Shown one piece after another: positions 9,023 to 16,027 of a DNA stretch of 60,656 nucleotides (its first letter is position 1; each line of letters begins with the position of its first letter). This DNA comes from CAAGNP01 sp045603545 (GTDB lineage Bacteria; Bacteroidota; Bacteroidia; Bacteroidales; UBA932). The notes beneath the pieces are model-generated. The model searched no databases. It was not told the DNA's origin and worked only from the letters and a program-made list of their open reading frames with translations. The position numbers and the translations under genes are program-made. Location of the stretch: contig JAZUMG010000046.1 of the NCBI GenBank assembly GCA_045603545.1, positions 1 to 60,656 on the forward strand, given 5' to 3'.

Positions 9023-10028
9023 ACTCCTGTATCCAAACCTCAAATGATATTGGGCAGTAAGGGGGTATTCCAGAACCATTGTCAAGGTTACCATTGCCGC
9101 CATACCCCAAATCCGAAACGAAGAAGACGAAACATCTGTCACCATATGTCATCCCTCCGGAGGTGAGAGCCTTACAGAAACCCAGGACAAGATCCTCCTC
9201 TTTTTCAATGGTTTCAGGGTCCACATTATAGACGACACTCATAGAGTTGTACTCCTCCATAGGGTTATAGAGGTCGTATTTTTTGGCAGTATCCTCAATA
9301 TTTGTGTCGAACACCTTACCATTGAGGAGACGTCCCACATATTTCACCCTTATAGCGTTGCCGTCTGCAATGGTATCAGCATATCCACTTGCATATGTCT
9401 TTTTGAAATAGAATCCAAGACTCAAAGAGTCCATCCCTTCAAAATATTTATTGGAAAACTGCTGAAGCTGCTCATATTCATACTCCTGGATATCTGGCAC
9501 CACCTTGAGGAGCTCTATACTATATACGATAGGGGCCGATGTCGATGTGAAGGCATAGGTACTGTTGGTAGTATTTGTCCAAGGGGCAACTACAGAGAGT
9601 GTCTTCTCCCCTGGTTTCATATTTTTGAGAATATCGCAAAGAGGATCACTAACATTGCCTGTCCTTATCGGCCACACATAAGGCTCATAGATACTGGATT
9701 CCTCGTATGTACCCAACTGTTTTGCAATGGAGTCATAGTTGTATGCAGCATAATCTCCTGTTGTGTACTGTGCTGTATATCTGACAAAACCGTACATACT
9801 GTCAGATGGGTTTGCGCCGGTTCCTGTCCCGGATCTCTGCACGATATATGTACTGTCTCCCAGTCTCTCAGCATTTTCCCATCCGTTTGTCCTGATGAAT
9901 GCATTAAAAATTCTTTCCTGGATATCCTCAGTTTTCTCATCCACCTCTACCGCACAAGACACGGCGAGATATGCAACCATGGAAAAGAGGACAACTCCCC
10001 ACAATTTGATTCTTTTCATTCTGAACAT
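9009..10028 (-). CDS. FKBP-type peptidyl-prolyl isomerase lipoprotein (large)
   Basis: 339 residues with a lipoprotein signal (VAYLAVSC, Cys at about residue 25). The C-terminal part is FKBP-like: IRVKYVGRLLNGKVFDTN followed by LVLGFCKALTSGGMTYGDRC and a PISFEVWIQEYEK end. The N-terminal half resembles a second, degenerate FKBP-like unit (VRYTAQYTTGDYAAYNYDS). Such outer-membrane-facing isomerases (GldI-like) assist folding of exported proteins. The ATG at 10028 directly follows the upstream stop; an ATG three codons later (10019) is equally possible. Confidence 0.8.
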   Translation of the reverse strand: MFRMKRIKLWGVVLFSMVAYLAVSCAVEVDEKTEDIQERIFNAFIRTNGWENAERLGDSTYIVQRSGTGTGANPSDSMYGFVRYTAQYTTGDYAAYNYDSIAKQLGTYEESSIYEPYVWPIRTGNVSDPLCDILKNMKPGEKTLSVVAPWTNTTNSTYAFTSTSAPIVYSIELLKVVPDIQEYEYEQLQQFSNKYFEGMDSLSLGFYFKKTYASGYADTIADGNAIRVKYVGRLLNGKVFDTNIEDTAKKYDLYNPMEEYNSMSVVYNVDPETIEKEEDLVLGFCKALTSGGMTYGDRCFVFFVSDLGYGGNGNLDNGSGIPPYCPISFEVWIQEYEKA

Positions 10029-10553
10029 CTATTGTTTAATTACTCTTTCAACCCAAATTTCATATGCAAGGGCCGACAATCTTGGTATATTATATTGCTT
10101 CTGGGCACCAAATCCCAAATCTGCAGCAAAAAGGATAATGCAATGCTCACCCTGACGGGCACCCTCCAATCCATACTCCAGCCCCGGTATAAGCTCACCT
10201 GCCACCAGCTTTGCTTTCATTACCGAATAATCGGGATCTGTCACCACAAGTCCCGACTGCTCTGCCACCGCCTCAAGATTGGTGGCAAAAATCATGCTCG
10301 GAGAGTTGGTGAAGAGATAGCCTGCATAGTAGAAATGGATGGAATCACCCTTTTCTGCCATCGGTTCACCCTCATTACTGCTCAGGACAACTCTGTTTGA
10401 GCCATTGTTCCTGACCACTACCGAGTCCTTGAATGTAGTACTGATATATGAATCAATCTTCTCCTCCTGGCTTATCAATGTCAGCTTGACATCATTGGAG
10501 CAGGCGGCGAAAACCAAAATGGACAATACCAATATTACCCTCTTCATACTCAT
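10029..10553 (-). CDS. FKBP-type peptidyl-prolyl isomerase lipoprotein (small)
   Basis: About 174 residues with a short lipoprotein signal (MKRVILVLSILVFAAC). FKBP features are DSIHFYYAGYLFTNSP, then LVAGELIPGLEYGLEGARQGEHCIILF and a terminal AYEIWVERV strand, matching the fold of the following larger FKBP. Probably anchored in the envelope and helping proline-limited folding. The start is ambiguous between ATGs at 10553 and 10547. It lies 39 bases after nrnA in the same operon. Confidence 0.78.
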   Translation of the reverse strand: MSMKRVILVLSILVFAACSNDVKLTLISQEEKIDSYISTTFKDSVVVRNNGSNRVVLSSNEGEPMAEKGDSIHFYYAGYLFTNSPSMIFATNLEAVAEQSGLVVTDPDYSVMKAKLVAGELIPGLEYGLEGARQGEHCIILFAADLGFGAQKQYNIPRLSALAYEIWVERVIKQ

Positions 10554-10592
10554 TTCACGGCATACAGGCACAACAAATAGCGTGCCTTCATA

Positions 10593-11615
10593 TTACTCTC
10601 TTTCCGCTAAAAATGCTTTCAGCGATTTCTCAAAATATTCAGGGACCTCCTCTACAGGGATAAACAGTCTCCCTCCAGAAGCCCTTTCGTGGCCACCTCC
10701 ATTGAAATAGCCCCTTGACAATGCATTGACAGAAACTCCACCCTGGGATCTCAATGACACCCTGATGAATTCGTCACTCTCCGTAAACATTGCCGACACC
10801 TCCACCCCATCTATTAAAAGTGGCAAATTTACAAAACCTTCAGAATCTCCCTGCAAATAATTGTACTCTTTCTGGATTTTTTTTGACAGGACCATATATG
10901 CTGCACCGAGCTCGGGCAGAACAACCATCTGGTTGCGGAGCATCTCACCCATGAGCCTCATTCTCGACTCCGAATAACTGCCGAAAACCCTTTTGCCCAA
11001 ATCATCAAGAGAAATCCCCCTTTCCAGAACCAGGGAGGCCATCCTGTATGTGGATGCAATGGCTGAGTTCTTGAAATTGTTTGTATCTGTAAGCATACCG
11101 GTGGCAAGAGCCTCAGCACACTTGTATGGCATTTTGTGCACATCGTGGCAGATGTGGGAAGTCTCCATAAGGAGGTAAAAAAGGAGTTCGCAGGTCGATG
11201 AGGTCTCCACTGTAGAGCATATGAGATCAAACGACTCCACCTCTGGAGAGGGATGGTGATCGATGAGGACTTTTGTTGCCCCACTTGACTTTATCAGCTC
11301 CTTGAGCCCCTCTGTCCTACCAAGATTATTGAAATCAAGACACAGTATAAGGTCTGCAGATCCGACCGACTCTGTCACAAGTTCGGGGTCCTGAGTAAAG
11401 ACCTGATAATCGCTTTCACTATCGAGAAATGAGAGAAAATCGGGATACTTGCTGGGGAGAAGCACCGTCGGATTTTTCCCTACCATCTCCAAATAACTCC
11501 TCATGCCTGTCACTGAGCCGACAGAGTCTCCATCAGGATTGAAGTGTCCTACTATCACAATATTAGCGGCATTTTCCACTAACTTTTCCAACTGTTCTAC
11601 AAACTCTTTCACCAT
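10593..11615 (-). CDS. nrnA: DHH/DHHA1 phosphoesterase, NrnA-type oligoribonuclease / pAp phosphatase
   Basis: 340 residues. The DHH domain has GHFNPDGDSVGS (motif I), CLDFNN (II) and LIDHHPSP (III, the DHH motif); the DHHA1 domain ends in GGGHERASGGRL. NrnA degrades short RNA oligomers to mononucleotides and dephosphorylates 3'-phosphoadenosine 5'-phosphate in the cytoplasm. It is first in a five-gene minus-strand operon with two FKBP lipoproteins, an order seen in other Bacteroidetes. Confidence 0.9.
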   Translation of the reverse strand: MVKEFVEQLEKLVENAANIVIVGHFNPDGDSVGSVTGMRSYLEMVGKNPTVLLPSKYPDFLSFLDSESDYQVFTQDPELVTESVGSADLILCLDFNNLGRTEGLKELIKSSGATKVLIDHHPSPEVESFDLICSTVETSSTCELLFYLLMETSHICHDVHKMPYKCAEALATGMLTDTNNFKNSAIASTYRMASLVLERGISLDDLGKRVFGSYSESRMRLMGEMLRNQMVVLPELGAAYMVLSKKIQKEYNYLQGDSEGFVNLPLLIDGVEVSAMFTESDEFIRVSLRSQGGVSVNALSRGYFNGGGHERASGGRLFIPVEEVPEYFEKSLKAFLAERE

Positions 11616-11636
11616 TTCTTAAAATTTATTCCTCTG

Positions 11637-11644
11637 CAAAATTA
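11637..11644 (-). promoter_or_regulatory. Bacteroidetes -7 box for the nrnA operon
   Basis: The minus strand reads TAATTTTG, matching TAnnTTTG, 21 bases before the nrnA start. Confidence 0.6.
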
Positions 11645-11675
11645 AAAATATATTGCAAGTCCTAATTATTATTTT

Positions 11676-11683
11676 TACTTTTG
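11676..11683 (+). promoter_or_regulatory. Bacteroidetes -7 box for the 11728 operon
   Basis: TACTTTTG matches TAnnTTTG and lies 44 bases before the ATG at 11728, divergent from the nrnA promoter. Confidence 0.6.
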
Positions 11684-11727
11684 TGGGTCAATTTACGTAT
11701 TGAAGACAATAATAAATCACAAAATAA

Positions 11728-12345
11728 ATGAAAGCACTACAAAAAATCTTAACATTGGTTGTATTCCCTGCAATTATCATTGTATTGGGTTACCTTCTAG
11801 TAGCAAGCATTATGAAACCTGTAAGGTTCGAACAGGAAGTTGACAAGAGAAAAGACGTGGCTGTTGAAAGACTTAAAGCTATCCGTACTCTCGAAGTTGC
11901 ATTCAAAGGCGAGCACGGCAGATTCACAGCTTCTTTGGACTCATTGGTTGATTTCTACAACAATGGCGAAATGACAGTGGTAAGACAGATCGGTTCTATG
12001 GACGACTCTTTGGCAGTAGCACAGAAAAGAGTTCGCCGTGATACTATGAAAGTTGCCATCAAGGACACCCTTTTCAACGATCAGCCTAACTTCATCGTTG
12101 ACTCTATCAAATACATTCCTTACGGTAATGGCAAAGAGATCACATTGGACGCTGTAATCAAAACTGTATCAGGTGTAAATGTTCCATTGTTCGAGGGTAC
12201 AATCTCTTATGATGACCTTCTCCGTGGTCTTGACAGACAGCTTATCATCAACCTTAAAGCTGCTCAAGAGGATCTTGGCAGATACACTGGTCTTAAAGTT
12301 GGTAGTGTAACTACTCCTAACAACAACGCAGGTAACTGGGAATAG
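11728..12345 (+). CDS. Single-pass membrane protein of unknown function
   Basis: 205 residues. An N-terminal membrane helix (about residues 8-30, LVVFPAIIIVLGYLLVASI) is followed by a charged periplasmic part starting KRKDVAVERLKAIRTLEVAFK, reminiscent of the pilin-like helix of type II pseudopilins but without a prepilin peptidase site. The codon usage is strongly biased, like the CoA-transferase gene, which suggests high expression. It heads an operon with a DUF3822 gene (10 bases downstream) and rsmD. No function assigned. Confidence 0.75.
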   Translation: MKALQKILTLVVFPAIIIVLGYLLVASIMKPVRFEQEVDKRKDVAVERLKAIRTLEVAFKGEHGRFTASLDSLVDFYNNGEMTVVRQIGSMDDSLAVAQKRVRRDTMKVAIKDTLFNDQPNFIVDSIKYIPYGNGKEITLDAVIKTVSGVNVPLFEGTISYDDLLRGLDRQLIINLKAAQEDLGRYTGLKVGSVTTPNNNAGNWE

Positions 12346-12355
12346 TAAGACATAT

Positions 12356-13063
12356 ATGGCTAACATAGCTGATAGATTAACCATTCAAATTGATTTGAGT
12401 GGTTTTTCTTTTAAAATAACTGACCAAACCGGTGGGATACTTTTCTCAGGCGAGAAGAGTTTCCCATCTGTGTCGTCATATGGTCTGGATTTCGAGGCTA
12501 TCCTGAAAAAGGAGCTATCTTCTTTCTCTCACCTCGGAAAAAAGAACAATGGCACTGATGTCTATGTGGCTACCCCTAAATTCACACTAATCCCCACACA
12601 CCTATATATTAAAGGTGAAGATAAGAGAATTCTCTCCCAAATACACAAAATCGGAGAATTGGATGAAGTGATGAGTATCGAGATACCACAGTATCAGGCA
12701 ACACTCATATACGCCATACCCAACAGTGTAACTTCACGCATTTTCAAAATCCAGAAGAAGGCCAGATACTACCCTTCAGTTTACGGAATGATACAGAGGA
12801 TGCTGAACAACTCCGACAACAACAAGATCTGTGTATGCTTCTCCAAGGAGGATGTACACATAACAGCTGCAGAGGGCAACAGACTCCTGCTTGCCAACAG
12901 TTACCCAGCAAAAGATTTTGTAACTGCACTATACTACCTGTTCCTGGTGATCAAAGAGGTGATGTTCAATCCTGAATTTACCACTCTTCAAGTAATGGGT
13001 ACCCTTACAAAGGGGCAGACAAAAGATTTGTCAAAATACTTCAAAGGAATCTGCACATTCTAA
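12356..13063 (+). CDS. DUF3822 family protein
   Basis: 235 residues, soluble, no signal peptide. The overall pattern (two related halves with strands such as VYVATPKFTLIPTHLY and KICVCFSKEDVHITA) matches DUF3822, an actin/ASKHA-like fold family of the Bacteroidetes usually placed directly before rsmD. Role unknown; the conserved neighbourhood suggests a link to ribosome or tRNA modification. It follows the 11728 gene by 10 bases and precedes rsmD by 19. Confidence 0.75.
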   Translation: MANIADRLTIQIDLSGFSFKITDQTGGILFSGEKSFPSVSSYGLDFEAILKKELSSFSHLGKKNNGTDVYVATPKFTLIPTHLYIKGEDKRILSQIHKIGELDEVMSIEIPQYQATLIYAIPNSVTSRIFKIQKKARYYPSVYGMIQRMLNNSDNNKICVCFSKEDVHITAAEGNRLLLANSYPAKDFVTALYYLFLVIKEVMFNPEFTTLQVMGTLTKGQTKDLSKYFKGICTF

Positions 13064-13082
13064 TCTGCGATAACCTGACATT

Positions 13083-13613
13083 ATGAGAATAATCGGCGGC
13101 AACCTCAAAGGTAAAACAATCCTACCACCCAACGGCTTTATGGCACGTCCTACAACAGACTTTGCCAAAGAGGGGTTGTTCAATATGCTTATCAACGAGT
13201 TTGATCTCACAGAGTGCCGAGTACTGGACCTTTTCTCAGGCACTGGCAGCATTTCATACGAATTTGCATCAAGAGGATGCCCCGAAATTTATTCCATCGA
13301 GATGAATCCCCTTCACTCAAGTTTCATAAAAAAGAGTGCAGCCAAGTTGGGAATTAAAGGGATGCAGGTGGTACGTCACAATGTTTTCGACTTTATCGAA
13401 ATCTGCAAAATAGACTTTGATCTGATTTTCGCCGATCCTCCATACGATATCGAAGGGCTTGACACTATTCCTGACAGAATTTTCTCCAAAGGGCTACTAC
13501 GAGAAGGTGGAAGGCTAATTTTGGAGCATCCAGGCAGTTACAACTTCGAATCGCATCCCCGCTTCGTGAAGGAGAAAAAATATGGCAATGTCCACTTCAC
13601 TTTTTTTGAATAA
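13083..13613 (+). CDS. rsmD: 16S rRNA (guanine966-N2)-methyltransferase
   Basis: 176 residues, RsmD family. It starts MRIIGGNLKGK with the typical RPTTDFAKEGLFNML region, then the SAM-binding motif VLDLFSGTGSISYE (about residues 44-57), and the catalytic ADPPYD motif (about residues 120-125). It methylates G966 of 16S rRNA during 30S assembly. Last gene of its operon, followed by tRNA-Asp. Confidence 0.93.
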   Translation: MRIIGGNLKGKTILPPNGFMARPTTDFAKEGLFNMLINEFDLTECRVLDLFSGTGSISYEFASRGCPEIYSIEMNPLHSSFIKKSAAKLGIKGMQVVRHNVFDFIEICKIDFDLIFADPPYDIEGLDTIPDRIFSKGLLREGGRLILEHPGSYNFESHPRFVKEKKYGNVHFTFFE

Positions 13614-13626
13614 AACGAAAAAAAAA

Positions 13627-13657
13627 TTTGCAGATACCAAAATAATACCTACATTTG
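13627..13657 (+). promoter_or_regulatory. Promoter of tRNA-Asp (TTTG-N19-TAnnTTTG)
   Basis: TTTG at 13627-13630, 19 bases, then TACATTTG at 13650-13657: a full match to the Bacteroidetes consensus, 28 bases before the tRNA. Confidence 0.8.
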
Positions 13658-13685
13658 CAATCCCAAAAGGGAACAAGACCAAAAT

Positions 13686-13762
13686 GGTGCGGTAGTTCAG
13701 CTGGTTAGAATATCGGCCTGTCACGCCGGGGGTCGCGGGTTCGAGTCCCGTCCGCACCGCCA
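13686..13762 (+). tRNA. tRNA-Asp (GTC)
   Basis: Complete cloverleaf: acceptor GGTGCGG (13686-13692) with CCGCACC (13752-13758), anticodon loop CTGTCAC with GTC, T-arm CGGG-TTCGAGT-CCCG, discriminator G and an encoded CCA (13760-13762). Its 3' end is the left boundary of a long direct repeat that flanks the FHA-kinase island, so it probably served as an integration site. Confidence 0.97.
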
Positions 13763-13799
13763 AAAGCCTCAGAAAATTCTGGGGCTTTTCTTTTTTTTT
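13763..13799 (+). terminator. Terminator of tRNA-Asp
   Basis: AAAAGCCTCAGAA and TTCTGGGGCTTTT form a stem with one G-U pair, followed by nine T. A second copy lies at 26458-26492 as part of the direct repeat. Confidence 0.85.
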
Positions 13800-13821
13800 A
13801 CTCCACTTCTCCCAAATCAAG

Positions 13822-13860
13822 CAGGACTTGAACCTGCGAGTTCACGTCCTGTCCGCACCA
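13822..13860. repeat. Degenerate tRNA-Asp 3'-end remnant (T-arm and acceptor strand)
   Basis: GAGTTCACGTCCTGTCCGCAC resembles the real 3' end GGGTTCGAGTCCCGTCCGCAC. The stretch is also an inverted repeat (12-base arms 13822-13833 and 13840-13851; perfect in the right-hand copy at 26516-26545). It may mark an earlier integration event. Confidence 0.5.
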
Positions 13861-14196
13861 CACATGCAAGAAATCGGGCAAAAACTCGTGTGACGGTGAC
13901 GTTTTGGGCAGTAATAGGCTTGCTATGAGGACACACCTACAAGAAATCCGGCGAAAACTTGTGTAACGGTGACGCTTTGGGCTGTAATAGGCCTGCTTTG
14001 GGGACACACCTACAAGAAATCCGGCGAAAACTTGTGTGACAGTGACGTTTTGGGCAGTAATCGGCCTGCTTCGGGGACACACATGCAAGAAATCCGGCAA
14101 AAACTCGTGGGACGGTGTTATTTTGGGCAGTAATCGGCCTGCTTCGGGGACACACCTACAAGAAATCCGGCAAAAACTCGTGGGTGTGTGGCGAAA
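13859..14196. repeat. 73-base tandem repeat, four units plus a partial fifth
   Basis: Units start at 13859, 13932, 14005, 14078 and 14151 with CACACMTRCAAGAAATC-type beginnings and diverge at scattered positions. The right-hand copy holds one full unit (26553) and one partial unit (26626). The unit length is not a multiple of three and there are no spacers, so it is neither a coding repeat nor a CRISPR. Confidence 0.92.
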
Positions 14197-14372
14197 GGTA
14201 TCATTATAGGATTAACTCAGCATTATCCCTGATGCCAGCAGCACGGAATCTCATACATACAGTTCCGGAGGCTGGAGATATGGAATTCCCCGCCAATTAT
14301 ACTTTGGCAGAGGAAGGAGAAAGATTTATTGGTAGGGAGTTGAGGATATTATAAGGTCTAAAAGTACTAGAG

Positions 14373-15020
14373 TTAGTGGAAGACATTGATTAACCACACG
14401 GCACCATAATATGCAATTACTAGCCCAATACAGGTCCCCGCTATGTTTTCTGCAATGTCTGCCGCAGAATTCCCATCATAATTCGCACCGGCATCGGAAA
14501 TCACCGTGTCTTTGAAGTCTGCAACGTGAGCAAGAATGTATGCCAGAATATTTATTACAACAGATGTTGATATGAGCCAGGGTGCTCTAAAGGACAAAAA
14601 TCCCCACTGTATCAGTTTTATTATCGCGGCCAATAGGACAATCGCTCCTATAATGCTCAAGGCAAGGGCAATGTAGCCAATAATTGATGGCTTTGTATCA
14701 AGATTACGTGGTGCTGACGGTGTCTCATTTTGGGCAGGGGGAGCAGATGGTGTGAAGGGAGTAGATGGTGTGAAAGATTCATTGAAGTATTGACGCCATG
14801 GCAAAGTTGTATTTCCTATTCTTACTATATCTGTTGTCTTTAAATAGACCTTCCCATGTGCCTTTACACCATTTATGTACACGCCATTTCTGGAATTTAT
14901 GTCAATTATACTAACTCTTCCATTGTCGTCTTTAACAATCTGGCAATGAGTTTTCGACACATACGGATCGACTATCACGATGTCGTTATTCTGACTGCGG
15001 CCAACAGTAATTACTTTCAT
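14373..15020 (-). CDS. Membrane-anchored FHA-domain protein (three C-terminal helices)
   Basis: 215 residues from MKVITVGRS (ATG at 15020). The FHA domain (about residues 1-80) keeps the phosphothreonine-binding residues: GRS, SKTHCQI, and RNGVYING. The end of the domain is RIGNTTLPWRQYF, shared with three other proteins of this operon. A Pro/Ser/Thr-rich linker leads to three hydrophobic segments (about 115-140, 148-170, 190-212). The FHA part faces the cytoplasm and should bind phosphothreonine proteins made by the neighbouring kinases. Last gene of the operon; no obvious terminator follows. Confidence 0.82.
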   Translation of the reverse strand: MKVITVGRSQNNDIVIVDPYVSKTHCQIVKDDNGRVSIIDINSRNGVYINGVKAHGKVYLKTTDIVRIGNTTLPWRQYFNESFTPSTPFTPSAPPAQNETPSAPRNLDTKPSIIGYIALALSIIGAIVLLAAIIKLIQWGFLSFRAPWLISTSVVINILAYILAHVADFKDTVISDAGANYDGNSAADIAENIAGTCIGLVIAYYGAVWLINVFH

Positions 15021-15027
15021 ATACGCT

Positions 15028-15405
15028 TTATAGATACAGGTTTCTAAGAATCCACCAACACACAAGGAGCACAATATAAGTATTGACCGTGAATGGATGG
15101 TAACAAAAGCTTCTTATCTTTTTGAACTTATTTTTAGGCATAATCCATGTTGTAAGAACTAATAAGGTTGCGTATGGAAGTGAGATGACTAGGAAAAAAT
15201 TATATCTCAACGCAGCTCCTATTTGTAAATGAAGCAAGCTATGCAATGCCCTTTGTGAACCGCACGAAGGACATTGCAAGCCAGTAATTGTATAAAATGG
15301 GCACTTGGGAAATAATACATATTTCTCTGGATCAAATAGGTAGAGCACAAATAAAAGGGCAAAAATAGCTATAATAACAATCAGAATTATTTTCTCTTTA
15401 CGCAT
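15028..15405 (-). CDS. DUF2752 membrane protein
   Basis: 125 residues with the DUF2752 hallmark CPSCGSQRALHSLLH (about residues 45-59) and three hydrophobic segments (about 5-25, 65-90, 104-122). Function unknown; in Bacteroidetes such genes often sit beside CD225 or TM2 genes, as here. It lies 1 base downstream of the FHA-CD225 gene and 7 bases before the next FHA gene, so it is part of the same operon. Confidence 0.82.
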   Translation of the reverse strand: MRKEKIILIVIIAIFALLFVLYLFDPEKYVLFPKCPFYTITGLQCPSCGSQRALHSLLHLQIGAALRYNFFLVISLPYATLLVLTTWIMPKNKFKKIRSFCYHPFTVNTYIVLLVCWWILRNLYL

Positions 15406-15406
15406 C

Positions 15407-15949
15407 CTAAAGACCAGAAATTCCTATTGCAACTCCAGCAATAAAGTAAATTAACAGGTATGTAATTTCGAAAACAAGGCCAAGCGCAAACGACCACCAA
15501 AACCAAGTTCTTGCGCTTTTTGCCGCATCCCATGCGCCTTCATAATCACCAACGTACCATAGTTTGTCGACTTTTGATGATTTGACAATTGCAACAATAC
15601 CAAAAGGTAAGCAACAAAATATTGTTGCAAGTATTGACCAAGCGAGGAAATTGTCCGGTTTTGATTGCATATGAGGCGGTGGTGGGTCGACAACTGTTCC
15701 TCCGGCACCGTTAAAATATGATAGCCAAGGCAACGTAGTGTTACCTATTCTTATAATGTCTGACTTATTTAGTTGTACTTCGCCATGTCTCTGTGTTCCA
15801 TTGACAAATGTTCCATTTTTGGAATTCGTATCAACCAACCTATATCGACCATTGTCATCTTGTATAATTTGACAATGGGTCCTTGACACCATAGGGTCAT
15901 TGATATTTACGTCGTTACTTGAACTACGTCCAACTGTAATTATTTTCAT
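15407..15949 (-). CDS. FHA domain fused to a CD225/dispanin-type membrane domain
   Basis: 180 residues. FHA (about 1-80) with GRSSSND, SRTHCQI, KNGTFVNG and RIGNTTLPWLSYF, a proline-rich linker, then a CD225-like unit: a first membrane segment with FCCLPFGIVAIV, a loop with GDYEGAWDAAKSARTW, and a second membrane segment. CD225 proteins are small membrane proteins related to IFITMs. The fusion would tether phosphothreonine recognition to the membrane. Confidence 0.85.
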   Translation of the reverse strand: MKIITVGRSSSNDVNINDPMVSRTHCQIIQDDNGRYRLVDTNSKNGTFVNGTQRHGEVQLNKSDIIRIGNTTLPWLSYFNGAGGTVVDPPPPHMQSKPDNFLAWSILATIFCCLPFGIVAIVKSSKVDKLWYVGDYEGAWDAAKSARTWFWWSFALGLVFEITYLLIYFIAGVAIGISGL

Positions 15950-15964
15950 AATTGAGTATTTGAG

Positions 15965-16011
15965 AAAGGCACATCAATGATAAAGGCAGGATAATTTATT
16001 GATGTGCCTTT
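15965..16011 (-). promoter_or_regulatory. Perfect 14-bp hairpin inside the FHA-kinase operon
   Basis: AAAGGCACATCAAT (15965-15978) and ATTGATGTGCCTTT (15998-16011) pair perfectly with a 19-base loop, in the 78-base gap between two operon genes. No U-tract follows on the minus strand, so it looks like an RNA processing, stability or partial-attenuation element rather than a standard terminator. Confidence 0.55.
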
Positions 16012-16027
16012 CAAGTGTAACTTTTTT

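Larger units (their letters stand above)
13755..14244. repeat. Left direct repeat flanking the FHA-kinase island
   Basis: This 490-base block matches 26451-26719. It begins with CACCGCCA, the last bases of tRNA-Asp, and contains the terminator, a tRNA-like 3' remnant, a tandem array, and the last ~40 bases of a yjbR gene whose complete copy exists only on the right side. The 221-base length difference equals three 73-base units plus two T residues of the terminator tract. No coding gene is supported in 13763-14372. Confidence 0.9.

Noticed and set aside
9023..9145. N-terminal extension of the epimerase
   Set aside because: It runs inside the FKBP coding region in another frame and the Rossmann motif should begin near the N-terminus, as it does from 9022.
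13798..14155. Overlapping open frames on the minus strand across the tandem repeat
   Set aside because: They only reflect stop-free 73-base units read in shifting frames; the unit length is not a multiple of three and there is no start or domain signal.
13859..14196. CRISPR array
   Set aside because: Units are directly joined, 73 bases long, without unique spacers, and no cas genes are present.
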